From contig CADCOC010000036.1 of the NCBI GenBank assembly GCA_902802945.1, forward strand, positions 1 through 32,652: a DNA stretch of 32,652 bases, read 5' to 3'. A program made the translations under genes and the position numbers. This document shows positions 1 to 8,973 of this stretch, piece after piece. Position 1 is the first letter of the stretch. The number at the start of each line of letters is the position of its first letter. This DNA is from an uncultured bacterium. GTDB lineage: Bacteria; Verrucomicrobiota; Kiritimatiellia; RFP12; UBA1067. Below the pieces are notes generated by a model, which was not told the origin of the DNA, did no database searches, and saw nothing but the letters and a program-made list of their open reading frames with translations.

Positions 1-279
1 GGCTACGCCTACTACTCGCTCGCGATCGGCAAGCCCGACCGCCACATGGATCCTTTCCGCATCGCGTTCACCGCGAACGCCCCCACGTCGCCGTCCAGCC
101 ACGAGGGCGAGGCGTTGATCATCGTCCTCGCCGGCTCGGTGGAGCTCACCTACGGTCCCGAGACCACGGTGCTGCACGCGGGCGACACGGCGTACTACAA
201 CAGCGTCGTCACGCACTCGCTGCGTGCCCTCGACGGCAAACCCGCCTCGATCTACGGCATCGTGTTCCTGCCGTTCTAA
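1..279 (+). CDS. Cupin-domain protein, 3' part only
   Basis: The frame is already open at the first base, so the gene begins outside the window; the ATG at 46 lies inside the domain and is not the likely start. The visible 92 residues form the strands of a cupin barrel: GEALIIVLAGSVELTYG, then a gap and LHAGDTAYYNSVVTHSLRAL, matching cupin motif 1 and motif 2 spacing, with a His in VTHSL as a possible ligand. Such C-terminal cupins often follow an XRE-type helix-turn-helix and sense a small effector, and a regulator of this kind next to an acyl-CoA ligase is a common arrangement; the DNA-binding part is not visible, so that is inference. The next gene starts 13 nt downstream on the same strand and is probably co-transcribed. 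Confidence 0.75.
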   Translation, partial: GYAYYSLAIGKPDRHMDPFRIAFTANAPTSPSSHEGEALIIVLAGSVELTYGPETTVLHAGDTAYYNSVVTHSLRALDGKPASIYGIVFLPF

Positions 280-292
280 CAGGGAGTCCCAC

Positions 293-2023
293 ATGTTCAA
301 GCTCACGGACCCATTCGGTTCGGCGCCCACGCAGGCGCCGTTCGCCCAAAGCGTGTCGCGCGGCGTGCCCTGGCACAACCTGCCCGTCACGCGCGAGTAC
401 ACGCTCGGGCAGCTCCTCGACCAGACGATCGCGCGCTGCGGCGAGAACGACGCCGTCGTCTACGCCGACCGCGACTTCCGCCTCACCTGGTACGAGTTCG
501 GCGAGGAGGTGGACCGCCTCGCGCGCGGCCTCATGGCCCTCGGCGTGAAGCGCGGCGAGAAGATCGCCCTCTGGGCCACGAACGTGCCCCACTGGGTGGT
601 GCTCATGTTCGCGGCCGCGAAGATCGGCGCGATCCTCCTGCCGCTCAACACGAACTACAAAGAGCACGAGATGGACTTCGCGCTCTCGCAGTCCGACACC
701 GAGAACCTCTTCATCATCAGCGGCTACCGCGACTGCTCCTACGTGGACGTGATCTACACGCTCGTCCCCGAGCTGCGCGAGCAGCCGCGCGGCGTGCTGA
801 AGAGCGCGAAGTACCCGCACCTGAAGCGCGTCATGTTCCTCGGCGGCGAGAAGCACCGCGGCATGTACTCGCTCAACGAGGTGCTCGCCCTCTCGGTGGA
901 GACGCCGATGGAGGCCTACTACGCGCGCCAGGCCGAGTGCGACGTGAACGACGTCGTGAACATGCAGTACACGAGCGGCACCACGGGCTTCCCGAAAGGC
1001 GTGCAGCTCACCCACCGCAACATCGCGAACGACGGCTTCTGGATCGGCGCCTGCCAGAACCTCACCTGCCGCGACCGCGTGTGCATCCCCGTGCCGCTGT
1101 TCCACTGCTTCGGCTGCGTGCTCGGCGTGATGAGCTGCGTGAACCACGGCTCCACGATGGTGTTCCTCGAGAAGTTCGACCCCATCCAGGTGATGGCCTC
1201 CATCGAGAAGGAGAAGTGCACGGCCGTCTACGGCGTGCCCACGATGTACATCGCGATGCTCGACCACCCGCTCTTCTCCAAGTTCGACTTCCACTCGCTC
1301 CGCAGCGGCATCATGAGCGGGTCCGCCTGCCCTGTGCACCGCATGCAGCAGGTCGTAGACCGCATGTTCATGAAGGAGGTCTGCAACCCCTACGGCCTCA
1401 CCGAGTCTGGCCCCGTGATGACGATGACGCGCTCCTTCGAGCCGTCCATCGAGCGCAAGTGCCAGACGATCGGACAGGCCCTGCCCGGCGTGGAGGTGGC
1501 GATCATCGACCCCGAGACGCACGACCTCGCGCCCATCGGCACCGACGGAGAGATCTGCTGCCGCGGCTTCAACACGATGAAGGGCTACTACAAGATGCCC
1601 GAGCAGACCGCGCAGTGCATCGACGAGCGCGGCTGGCTCCACTCCGGCGACATCGGGCGCATGGACGCGGACGGCTACTACTACATCACGGGCCGCCTGA
1701 AGGACCTCATCATCCGCGGCGGCGAGAACATCTCGCCGAAGGAGGTTGAGGACTTCCTCGGCACGATGCCCGGCGTGAAGGACGTGGCCGTGGTGGGCTG
1801 CCCCTCGAAGAAGTACGGCGAACAGCCCGCCGCGTTCATCATCCCCGCCGACGGCGCGGACATCAAGGAAGAGGACGTCGCGGACTTCTGCCACAACAAG
1901 ATCTCGTGGTTCAAGATCCCGAAGTACGTCCACTTCATGGACATCTTCCCGATGACCGCGTCGCAGAAGATCCAGAAGTACAAGCTGCGCGAACTTGCCG
2001 CGCAGCTCTGGCCCAACGCCTAA
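293..2023 (+). CDS. AMP-forming acyl-CoA synthetase (FadD-like)
   Basis: A 576-residue member of the ANL adenylate-forming superfamily, which activates a carboxylic acid to an acyl-AMP and then to the CoA thioester. Visible motifs are the P-loop YTSGTTGFPKG at about 226-236, YGLTESGP at about 367-374, the hinge region SGDIGRMDADGYYYITGR near 452-470 and the C-terminal TASQKIQK with the catalytic lysine near 559. The length fits fatty/medium-chain acyl-CoA synthetases; the substrate cannot be read from the sequence. The ATG at 293 was chosen because AGGGAG lies 6 nt upstream (281-286) and homology begins there; the frame stays open further 5' only because it overlaps the cupin gene. It probably forms an operon with that cupin protein, which may control it. 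Confidence 0.9.
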   Translation: MFKLTDPFGSAPTQAPFAQSVSRGVPWHNLPVTREYTLGQLLDQTIARCGENDAVVYADRDFRLTWYEFGEEVDRLARGLMALGVKRGEKIALWATNVPHWVVLMFAAAKIGAILLPLNTNYKEHEMDFALSQSDTENLFIISGYRDCSYVDVIYTLVPELREQPRGVLKSAKYPHLKRVMFLGGEKHRGMYSLNEVLALSVETPMEAYYARQAECDVNDVVNMQYTSGTTGFPKGVQLTHRNIANDGFWIGACQNLTCRDRVCIPVPLFHCFGCVLGVMSCVNHGSTMVFLEKFDPIQVMASIEKEKCTAVYGVPTMYIAMLDHPLFSKFDFHSLRSGIMSGSACPVHRMQQVVDRMFMKEVCNPYGLTESGPVMTMTRSFEPSIERKCQTIGQALPGVEVAIIDPETHDLAPIGTDGEICCRGFNTMKGYYKMPEQTAQCIDERGWLHSGDIGRMDADGYYYITGRLKDLIIRGGENISPKEVEDFLGTMPGVKDVAVVGCPSKKYGEQPAAFIIPADGADIKEEDVADFCHNKISWFKIPKYVHFMDIFPMTASQKIQKYKLRELAAQLWPNA

Positions 2024-2041
2024 CGGCAAATCGGCCTGCCG
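2024..2041. terminator. Weak hairpin between convergent genes
   Basis: The 21-nt gap between the ligase stop and the convergent permease stop contains CGGCA (2024-2028) and TGCCG (2037-2041), a five-pair stem with an eight-base loop. There is no T-run on either side, so a terminator role is only suggested by position. Confidence 0.3.
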
Positions 2042-2044
2042 CCA

Positions 2045-4417
2045 TTACCGCCGCCAAGCCCTGCGCACGATCACGTGCGCAGAAGGCAGCGCAAAGGCAA
2101 TGGCGAACACGGTGGCGCCAACGGCACCTTCAAGTATGACCCGCATGGGCAACACGAAGTAGTGCGGCAGGCCGGGCCACATCGCCCCCGTACTGAGGGA
2201 GAACAGCCAACCGACAAGCGCGCCCACGGGCAATCCGCACACGATGCCCCATAAGGCCGTACGCAACGCGCCGCGTGCAAGACGGAACGTAAGCTGTCCC
2301 CTTGTGGCCCCCACTGCGCGCAGCACGGCGAACTCCCGCTTGCTAGCGTCGGCGTCAGCCACAAGCATCGCTATGAAGCCGATTGCAAGGATGGCGAGGA
2401 ATACGAACGGAACGCGGGCAGCCTGTCCGATGACATCCGACCCGTGCGCAAGCGTGCCATCCGCGATCTCGTCGCGGGCGTGCAGACGCACTGTCGAGGC
2501 GTTGCTCGGGTTCATCGGGTCAAGTCCAAGCGCACGCGCAATCGATTTCTCGACCTCGCGTCCCGCCGCGAACACGCCCTTCTCCTTCAGGAACGCCGGC
2601 TCGTACTCCACCCAGAGGTGCGTCATATTCACATGCGGCGCGGGACGCGTGTCCAGCGACTCCAAAGTATCGAACGACACGAACGCCGGTCCGTCCGTCA
2701 TCATCGGCGCGCGGTTGAGTCCGCGCACTAGCCCGCGGCTCGTCACCATGTGCCAGTTGAGGTCCACGACGCCGGCGATCGGCAATTCCACCGGAGTTTT
2801 CGGACCGCGTCCGCCGATCGCCACGCGCAGCTTGTCGCCCTTGTGAAGATTGCGGGCACGCGATGTCATCTCAGTGATCACGCAGGCACCGGAATTGAAA
2901 ATTGCATTCGTAGACTCCGCCCATGTGCCTTCGATGAACTTGAACTGCGGAAGCCACTCCGCCGCCAGAAACAGCACGTTCCGGCAGGGCTTTACGGGAC
3001 CTCCGGGACCACCGCGACCTCCGGGACCACTACGGGCGGATCGCGCTCCTTCGCGCCCGCCACCCGGCATCTCCATAGGTTCTTCCGGGAAAAAGTTGAG
3101 CTGCAGCGGCATGAGTTCCGAAATGCGTTTCACGCCGGGAATGTTGCGGAGCTTCTCGACATCAAACGAGCTCACCCCCTCTGGCAGGATGGACACGATC
3201 GCATCGGGCCACTCCTCCGACGGCACGAACGCGCGCATGAGCGACGCGCCCCACACCTCCACAGCCACGAACGCTGTAAAGCCGCACCCGAAGGCGATTG
3301 CCATGCCGCGACGACGGCGATGCGGACGCGCATCCAGCACGTCAAGCGGACGTACCGTGAGCGCGGGACGGAGCGCAAAGAGTACGGCGACGAAAGCGAC
3401 AGCGAGCGCGATCACGCCCGCCACGCCCATCACGCCCCACGCGAAGACTGGCCCCACGGGGAACGACGTTGGATCGTTCGACACGAAAAGCGCGAGCGCA
3501 CCAACGCCGCCAAGGCATCCCAACAACCAACCGACACCAGTCGCGAACAGCGACTCCACCGTCACGAGCAACACCACGCCGCCGCGCGTGAGCCCCACCG
3601 TGCGGAGCGTCGCAAGCACGCGACGGTTCGACTCCACAGCAAGTAGCAAAGAGTTGACGAGCAGACAAAGTGCCGTGAGGATCGCCGCCGCGAAAAGAAG
3701 CGGGCGCGCATAATCCATACGACGCGCCTCGTCGCCCGTGAAACCGCGTACGACCGATTCGGACTCTGCCGTAAGCGCATCCGGCGGAGCATGTTCAGGC
3801 ACCGCCTTCCAGAACATGGCCTTGCCGTGCGGTTCATCTGCAAAAACATCGAACGCAGCCTTGTTCACGAACACGCCCGGCCAGCCCATCGGCAACTTCG
3901 ACTCCGCGAGATACCCCACGACCTTTGCGGTCATCGTTCCTTTCTCGCCCACGAACTTGACGTCCGCCCCAAGCGGCGGCGGTACGCCGCGCCCGAACCG
4001 CACTAGCGTGTTGCGCGTACACACCAGCTCTAGGTTGGTAGAGGCCGGATCAATCCAGCGCCCTTCTACAAGCTTCGTGCAACCGTACGGATTTTCGCTA
4101 GGGGCCAACGTAATGACAGCACGCATGGGCGGTCCCTGCAAAACTCGTCCGCCCGGACGCAAGTCAATCGTCGCCCTCACCAACTCCAATGCCAGATCGG
4201 CCTTCTCCCCAGAATTGCGTCGCGCTCCATTTTCAAACCGCCACGCCGCCCATGGAGCCGCCGCACGCCTAGCAAGCGCAGGAGCCTGCGCGGCGTTCGT
4301 GGCCGTGAGGGAGAAGGTGAACACGACCGCACCGACAGCTGCGGCGATGCCGAATACGGCGCAGAGGAAACGCGCCTTGCCGCGTTTCAGTCCACGGAGC
4401 ATCAGACCGAGGATCAT
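2045..4417 (-). CDS. ABC transporter permease with two FtsX domains (YbbP-like)
   Basis: A 790-residue inner-membrane protein. Hydrophobic segments lie at about 16-38, 236-260, 283-312, 325-350, 370-393, 665-685, 715-740 and 760-785, so two FtsX-like membrane blocks surround large soluble domains. This is the layout of YbbP-type and MacB/LolE-related type VII ABC permeases, which work on envelope substrates rather than importing them. A Gly/Arg/Pro-rich loop at about 451-473 (bases near 2996-3065) interrupts the second soluble domain and is probably disordered. The start codon overlaps the stop of the upstream ATPase as ATGA, so the two are translationally coupled and form one transporter. 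The substrate is unknown; export or extraction of a lipid or lipoprotein is the general expectation for the family. Confidence 0.85.
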   Translation of the reverse strand: MILGLMLRGLKRGKARFLCAVFGIAAAVGAVVFTFSLTATNAAQAPALARRAAAPWAAWRFENGARRNSGEKADLALELVRATIDLRPGGRVLQGPPMRAVITLAPSENPYGCTKLVEGRWIDPASTNLELVCTRNTLVRFGRGVPPPLGADVKFVGEKGTMTAKVVGYLAESKLPMGWPGVFVNKAAFDVFADEPHGKAMFWKAVPEHAPPDALTAESESVVRGFTGDEARRMDYARPLLFAAAILTALCLLVNSLLLAVESNRRVLATLRTVGLTRGGVVLLVTVESLFATGVGWLLGCLGGVGALALFVSNDPTSFPVGPVFAWGVMGVAGVIALAVAFVAVLFALRPALTVRPLDVLDARPHRRRRGMAIAFGCGFTAFVAVEVWGASLMRAFVPSEEWPDAIVSILPEGVSSFDVEKLRNIPGVKRISELMPLQLNFFPEEPMEMPGGGREGARSARSGPGGRGGPGGPVKPCRNVLFLAAEWLPQFKFIEGTWAESTNAIFNSGACVITEMTSRARNLHKGDKLRVAIGGRGPKTPVELPIAGVVDLNWHMVTSRGLVRGLNRAPMMTDGPAFVSFDTLESLDTRPAPHVNMTHLWVEYEPAFLKEKGVFAAGREVEKSIARALGLDPMNPSNASTVRLHARDEIADGTLAHGSDVIGQAARVPFVFLAILAIGFIAMLVADADASKREFAVLRAVGATRGQLTFRLARGALRTALWGIVCGLPVGALVGWLFSLSTGAMWPGLPHYFVLPMRVILEGAVGATVFAIAFALPSAHVIVRRAWRR

Positions 4418-5142
4418 TTGTATGTCTCCAGGTAGAGTCTGGAGATTTCGGCGGGGTCGTTGCTGGGAGTGTCGTGAGAGACGGCTATCTTGCCGTTTTT
4501 GAGGAAATGCACTCGGTCAGCGGCGGCCGCCACTACAGGGTCGTGCGTGACAAGGAGAATCGCACTCCGCTCCTCCGAGTGGATGCCGCGCAGAAGATCG
4601 CAAAGGGATTTCGCGGCGGACACGTCCAGGTTGCCCGTGGGCTCGTCGGCGAGAATCACGTCCGGCTCCGCATAGAGGGCGCGGGCTATGGCCACGCGCT
4701 GACGCTCTCCGCCTGAAAGCGCATCGGGAAGACGGTTCTCCTTGCCATCGAGACCGAGCTTCGCAACGAGCGCGGCAAGCCGCGCCGCATCCGGACGCCC
4801 ATGATCAAGGCGTACGGGCAGTTCGATGTTCGCGGCTACGGCGAGAGTGTCAACGAGATTGAATGACTGGAACACCACGCCCACGTGTCGGCGGCGAAAC
4901 TTCGCAGCCGCGCCATCGCCAAGCGCCGTCACGTCAGTGCCGCCAATCTCGACCGTACCAGCGTCTGCCGTCAGGAGTCCGGCCGCGACGTGCAGAAAGG
5001 TGGACTTGCCGCTTCCAGAAGGCCCCATCAATACCTCGAACGCGCCAGGGGCAAGCGTAAGGTCAAAGCCGTCCAGCACTTTCGTCTTCAAGTCGCCCGT
5101 GCCGTAGCCCCGGCAGAGCCCAGTCGCCTTCAATGCGTACAT
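4414..5142 (-). CDS. ABC transporter ATP-binding protein (LolD/YbbA/MacB type)
   Basis: A 242-residue nucleotide-binding subunit. Visible motifs in order are Walker A GPSGSGKST (40-48), the Q-loop VVFQSFN, the signature LSGGERQRVAIARA, Walker B VILADEPTGNLD and the switch histidine in LLVTHD. The EPTGNLD sequence and the small size are typical of the LolD/FtsE/MacB ATPases that pair with FtsX-type permeases. AAAGGA lies 7 nt before the ATG at 5142. The stop overlaps the start of the permease gene by four bases. Sixty-six bases separate it from the end of thiC; no clear promoter is visible there, so it may be read through from the upstream operon. Confidence 0.95.
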   Translation of the reverse strand: MYALKATGLCRGYGTGDLKTKVLDGFDLTLAPGAFEVLMGPSGSGKSTFLHVAAGLLTADAGTVEIGGTDVTALGDGAAAKFRRRHVGVVFQSFNLVDTLAVAANIELPVRLDHGRPDAARLAALVAKLGLDGKENRLPDALSGGERQRVAIARALYAEPDVILADEPTGNLDVSAAKSLCDLLRGIHSEERSAILLVTHDPVVAAAADRVHFLKNGKIAVSHDTPSNDPAEISRLYLETYK

Positions 5143-5208
5143 TTCATTTTCCTTTCTGAGTCCTTTTCACAATGAAACGCACGCACCGCCAGAAAAGTTC
5201 ATGCACAG

Positions 5209-6507
5209 CTAGGCTCGGGCGGCAAGCTCGCGGATGCGGCGGGACGTGCGCACGGCGCAGAACTCCTTGCCGCACATGGAGCAGTGGTCGTCCGTGTGCG
5301 CCTCGTCCGTGAACGCGCGCGTCCTGAGCCAGCGAGCCTTTGCACGCTCTGGGTCGAGGCAGAGCGAGAACTGTCTGTCCCAGTCGAACGCCGCGCGTGC
5401 GTCTGACATCGCATCATCGCGGTCGCGCGCGCCGGGGAGTCCGCGCGCGATGTCGCCCGCGTGCGCTGCAATCTTGTAGGCGATGCAGCCGCGGTGTACC
5501 TCGTCGCCATCGGGCAGACCAAGGTGTTCGGCGGGCGTCACGTAGCAGAGGAGTGACGCGCCGTAAGTGGCGGCCGCCGTGGCGCCGATCGAACTCACGA
5601 TGTGGTCGTAGCCTGGCGCGATGTCTGTGACAACCGGTCCGAGCACGTAGAACGGAGCGCCCTTGCAGGAAGCCTGCTCGCGTTCCATGTTCATCTGGAT
5701 TTGGTTGAAAGGCACGTGTCCGGGGCCCTCCACCATCACCTGCACGCCACGCGCGCGGCAACGGTCCACGAGCTCGCCGAGGACGTCCAGCTCGCCGAAC
5801 TGCGCGGCGTCCGAGGCGTCCGCGAGGCAGCCGGGGCGCATTCCGTCGCCGAGCGACACGGTCACGTCGTGCGCTGCGAGAATCTCCATCACCTCGTCCC
5901 AGCGCGTGTAGAGCGGGTTTTCGGCGTTGTTCTCCATCATCCATTCGGCCATGATGGAGCCGCCGCGGCTTACGATGCCCATCTTGCGCTTCATGGCGTC
6001 GGGGATGTGCTTCAGGAGAAGGCCCGCGTGGAGCGTCATGAAGTCGACGCCCTGCTCGGCCTGCTCGCGGATAACGTCAAGGAGAAGCGAGGGGTCCATG
6101 TGCGGGATGTCGCCCTTGAGACGACTGATCGTCTCGTACACGGGAACGGTGCCGAGTGGCTTGGGGCTTGCGTCAAGCATCCCCTGGCGTATCGACTTCA
6201 CGTCCTCGCCCACGGAGAGATCCATCACGAAATCCGCTCCGGCCTTGAGGGCGATCGCGAGCTTCTCCAACTCGTCGCCCTTGCCGGAGTGCGTTATGCT
6301 GCGGCCGAGGTTCGCGTTGATCTTCGTGGTGAACATCCGCCCCACGCCAACGGGCTGGCAGTTCGCGTGCGCGGGATTGAGTGGAATCACGGCAGTGCCG
6401 TCCGCCACTGCGGCGCGCACTGTCTCGACGCTGACGTTTTCATCCGAAGCGACTGTTTTCATCGCTTCGGTCACAATGCCCTGTCGGGCCGATTCAAGCT
6501 GTGTCAT
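5209..6507 (-). CDS. thiC: Phosphomethylpyrimidine synthase ThiC
   Basis: ThiC is a radical-SAM enzyme that converts 5-aminoimidazole ribotide to the hydroxymethylpyrimidine phosphate of thiamine. The 432-residue protein is of the short bacterial form without the N-terminal extension. The C-terminal [4Fe-4S] motif CSMCGKEFC (CX2CX4C, Cys 409, 412, 417) is intact, as are family sequences such as NANLGRS, MTLHAGL, SRGGSIMAEWM, EGPGHVP and VTDIAPGYDHI. The ATG at 6507 is preferred over 6513 or 6525 because AAAGGAA (6514-6520) sits six bases upstream of it. It follows the coiled-coil gene by 20 nt, so it is the last gene of the secretion operon. Because its leader is coding sequence, there is no room for the TPP riboswitch that usually controls thiC. 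Confidence 0.97.
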   Translation of the reverse strand: MTQLESARQGIVTEAMKTVASDENVSVETVRAAVADGTAVIPLNPAHANCQPVGVGRMFTTKINANLGRSITHSGKGDELEKLAIALKAGADFVMDLSVGEDVKSIRQGMLDASPKPLGTVPVYETISRLKGDIPHMDPSLLLDVIREQAEQGVDFMTLHAGLLLKHIPDAMKRKMGIVSRGGSIMAEWMMENNAENPLYTRWDEVMEILAAHDVTVSLGDGMRPGCLADASDAAQFGELDVLGELVDRCRARGVQVMVEGPGHVPFNQIQMNMEREQASCKGAPFYVLGPVVTDIAPGYDHIVSSIGATAAATYGASLLCYVTPAEHLGLPDGDEVHRGCIAYKIAAHAGDIARGLPGARDRDDAMSDARAAFDWDRQFSLCLDPERAKARWLRTRAFTDEAHTDDHCSMCGKEFCAVRTSRRIRELAARA

Positions 6508-6527
6508 CTTCATTTCCTTTCGCATAT

Positions 6528-7625
6528 TCAGGGCTTCTTTGCCTCTTTTGCCGGCGGCGCATAGTCGGGTATCAGCGACTTAAGGGCCTTGAGATAGTAG
6601 GCGGCGTCGCGCTTACGACCGTCTCTTTCCGCCGCAAGGAGAAGTGGCTCGATGCGCGATACGATGTCCTCTGCAACGCGGCGTTTCTCGTCGGCCAGAC
6701 GCTGTCCGCGCACTACGGCGAGTTTCTTCAGCTTTTCGTCCTGCGGATCTGGCGGCGGCGGGGTTTTCTTCAACTCCTGATCCTTCAGTTTTCTCTTCTC
6801 CTCCGCGATGTCAGGGTCTTCATCCTCTTCAGTAGACTGTCCGGCGCCTTCCTCCGGAACGGGCTGGGCATTCGCGGCGGCGAGGTTCTCGGCCGAGAGC
6901 ATCCCGGCCTCCCATGCCTCCATCGCCTTGAGCAGTTTCTCGGCGCGCTGCACTTCCTTGCGCTCGGCCTCACTCACGCCGCCGCGCTTATACATGAGCA
7001 GACGTTCGTCGCGGCGTGAGGCGGCTAGCTTCTCGGCGGCCTTGAGGTCGTTTGCGCTCTTGGCCGCAACAGCCTCCGCCGCCTTCTGCTCAGAGAGGGC
7101 GCGCTCGGCGTCGTACTCTGCCTTAGCACGCGCGTCTGCGGTGATCTTGCTCGTCACCTCATCCTTCGCACGCTGTTCGGCAAGTTCTTTCGCCTTCGCC
7201 TCTGATGCGGCCTTCTCCGCCTCAAGGCGCTGCTTCTCGGCAATGGCGGCGATGGCGGCCTTCTCGCTGCGTTCGGCCTCCTCTTTTGCGAGCTTGTTCT
7301 TCTCTTCAAGGTTCGCCTTCTCCTGATTCAGGGCAGCTACCTTTGCCTCGGCGGTCGCGCGCTCGTTCTCGCTCTTGGCCTTCTCGGCTTCAGCCCTCTT
7401 AGCTTCGTTCCGCGTGGCCTTCTCCTTTGCGGCGGCCTCGTCAGCGGCGGCTCTGGCCTCCAAGTTGGCCTCCTTGAGCTTGTTCAGCTGCACCTCCACC
7501 TTCTTGCGCTTTTCCGTGAGTTCCTGGCGCAGGCTGTTCTGCGACAGCGTGTGCAGGAAATAGCCGATGCCGATCAAAACGGCGATTACCGCCACGAATA
7601 CAAGCCTCTGGTCCTTGCTTCTCAT
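6528..7625 (-). CDS. Membrane-anchored coiled-coil protein in T2SS operon
   Basis: A 365-residue protein of unknown function. Residues about 7-30 form one transmembrane helix (LVFVAVIAVLIGIGYFLHTL), followed by about 190 residues of very Ala/Glu/Lys-rich heptad sequence expected to form a long helix or coiled coil, as in TolA-like proteins. Then come an acidic/proline linker (EDEDPDIAEEKRK, TPPPPDPQ) and a C-terminal helical part ending AKEAKKP. A short N-terminal cytoplasmic tail and an extended periplasmic rod are the likely topology. The ATG at 7625 is chosen over an upstream in-frame GTG (7643) because AAGGAG is six bases before it. It lies between gspK and thiC, so it may serve the secretion machine as a periplasm-spanning part, but that rests on position alone. 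The missing GspC/L/M functions make it a candidate scaffold. Confidence 0.75.
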   Translation of the reverse strand: MRSKDQRLVFVAVIAVLIGIGYFLHTLSQNSLRQELTEKRKKVEVQLNKLKEANLEARAAADEAAAKEKATRNEAKRAEAEKAKSENERATAEAKVAALNQEKANLEEKNKLAKEEAERSEKAAIAAIAEKQRLEAEKAASEAKAKELAEQRAKDEVTSKITADARAKAEYDAERALSEQKAAEAVAAKSANDLKAAEKLAASRRDERLLMYKRGGVSEAERKEVQRAEKLLKAMEAWEAGMLSAENLAAANAQPVPEEGAGQSTEEDEDPDIAEEKRKLKDQELKKTPPPPDPQDEKLKKLAVVRGQRLADEKRRVAEDIVSRIEPLLLAAERDGRKRDAAYYLKALKSLIPDYAPPAKEAKKP

Positions 7626-7680
7626 CTCATTCTCCTTCTTCACTCCTTAACTCTTCGCTCCAAGCTTCAATCTCCAATCT

Positions 7681-7729
7681 CTAAGCTCCAAGCTCCAAGC
7701 TCTAAGCTCCAAGCTCTAAGCTCCAAGCT
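7681..7729. repeat. Seven-copy heptamer tandem array C(C/T)AAGCT
   Basis: Seven direct units of seven bases, C(C/T)AAGCT, run from 7681 to 7729 with only C/T variation at the second base. A decayed flank of the same character (CCAAGCTTCAATCTCCAATCT) lies at 7660-7680. The array fills the gap between the end of gspK and the start of the coiled-coil gene. Each unit contains the palindrome AGCT. It does not encode protein in the operon's frame. Confidence 0.85.
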
Positions 7730-7731
7730 CC

Positions 7732-8973
7732 TCACGGGTCCTCCTGCCATCGCAGATAGCGCACCTTTCCATCTTGGACAAGCGCGATGGCCACGATTTT
7801 GTGCACAATGCCAAAGGACTGCCCTACAACCGTGACCTCGAAGAACTTGTCAGGCTGGAAGGCAAAATAAGTGGAAGCCTCGTTCTGGATTTCCAGGCCA
7901 ACTTCCTGCATGCGTTCCTGGAGGTTGGAGAAATCCTTGTAGGCGCCCGTGTCGTTCGTGTCGTCCTCGGAGGCGATCAGGGGATTCTTCCCGTTGGTCG
8001 GCATCGTCTCGCGAAGTTCGATGATCTGCATGGCGTTGGTCATGGCCTCGGCGATATCGTCTGGATCCTCGTTTTCAGGGTTGTCGCCCTGGAAGACGCC
8101 GGGGATGGCGGCAAGCACGATCGGATCCTTCACTGCGTTGACATTAATCTTGCCGCTGCCGTAGACGGAGAAGAATTTGCTGAGGCCGTTGGTGATCACG
8201 ATCTGGTCTGGCTCGTCTTCGGACGGGTTTAACACGCCGCCGTTCAAGATGGCGTCGGCGTTGATGGGCTTTTCCTGGTACTCGTTGAATCCCTTGATGG
8301 ACTTCAGTTCCTCGAGGTCCACGATTTCGCCGTCGCGCGCCTTGGGCTTGTAGTTCTTGTTCCTTTCCTCGTCGCGGCCGTCGATGAAATCCTGGTAGGC
8401 CTGGGAGTAGAAGTCGCTCTCCGCGCCGTTGTCTCCGGTCATTGTGCCGTCCGTGTCTCGCCAGTCGCACCAACCGTCTACGATGCCGTCCCAGTAATCC
8501 TTCGGAATTCCGCTTAGAGCTAGGATGTTCATCCAGAGGTCTGAGAAGTTGGCGTCGCCGCCGGCGAAGAGCGTGTTGATGTTGAACTTGGACTCGATCG
8601 GCCGGATTGTCACGGTCACGGTGCCGCCTTCCGTATTGAGCGCGTCGACGGGAATTGCTCCGGTCGACACCTCCTGTCCGCCCTGCGACTTGAGCAGCCG
8701 CTTCTCGTTGTACCAGCGGTCGTCTTCCTGCATCTGGGCAAGATCCGTCTCCGAACTGGCGTCCTGCACGTTCTGGTATTCCGTCAGGATGACCTCGGCG
8801 ATGGCGAGGCCGGCGTCCGTCAGGTGGTCCACCGCCACGCGCTCGCGCAGGTAGATGTTGATGCGCGTCTGGAGATGCGCGTCCACGGCATAGCTCGCGA
8901 TGAGGATGGAGAGCACCGCCAGCAGCCAGATCACTGCGACGAGCGCGCTGCCCTTTTTAGCTCCTTTCCTCAT
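7732..8973 (-). CDS. gspK: Type II secretion minor pseudopilin GspK
   Basis: A 413-residue GspK-like protein. The N terminus has a short basic leader (MRKGAKKGSA) and the hydrophobic stalk LVAVIWLLAVLSILIASY, typical of GspK, which lacks the usual Glu5 of pseudopilins. The globular part contains a helix-hairpin-helix-like region (FNINTLFAGG, GIPKDYWDGIVDGWCDWRD) characteristic of GspK. In the known machine GspK caps the pseudopilus tip with GspI and GspJ. The ATG overlaps the gspJ stop by four bases, and GGAGGAGG lies just upstream. It is the final core secretion gene of the operon; the coiled-coil gene follows after a repeat-filled gap of about 105 bases. Confidence 0.9.
   Translation of the reverse strand: MRKGAKKGSALVAVIWLLAVLSILIASYAVDAHLQTRINIYLRERVAVDHLTDAGLAIAEVILTEYQNVQDASSETDLAQMQEDDRWYNEKRLLKSQGGQEVSTGAIPVDALNTEGGTVTVTIRPIESKFNINTLFAGGDANFSDLWMNILALSGIPKDYWDGIVDGWCDWRDTDGTMTGDNGAESDFYSQAYQDFIDGRDEERNKNYKPKARDGEIVDLEELKSIKGFNEYQEKPINADAILNGGVLNPSEDEPDQIVITNGLSKFFSVYGSGKINVNAVKDPIVLAAIPGVFQGDNPENEDPDDIAEAMTNAMQIIELRETMPTNGKNPLIASEDDTNDTGAYKDFSNLQERMQEVGLEIQNEASTYFAFQPDKFFEVTVVGQSFGIVHKIVAIALVQDGKVRYLRWQEDP

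Noticed and set aside
209..2029. Long open frame (606 codons) on the minus strand opposite the acyl-CoA ligase
   Set aside because: It is the complement of a gene with clear family motifs; its composition is His/Val/Arg/Asp-rich, as expected from antisense GC-rich codons, and no motif or ribosome site is seen.
6508..7731. TPP riboswitch upstream of thiC or in the gspK gap
   Set aside because: No CTGAGA and ACCTGA pair in a THI-box arrangement is seen, and the leader of thiC is coding sequence.
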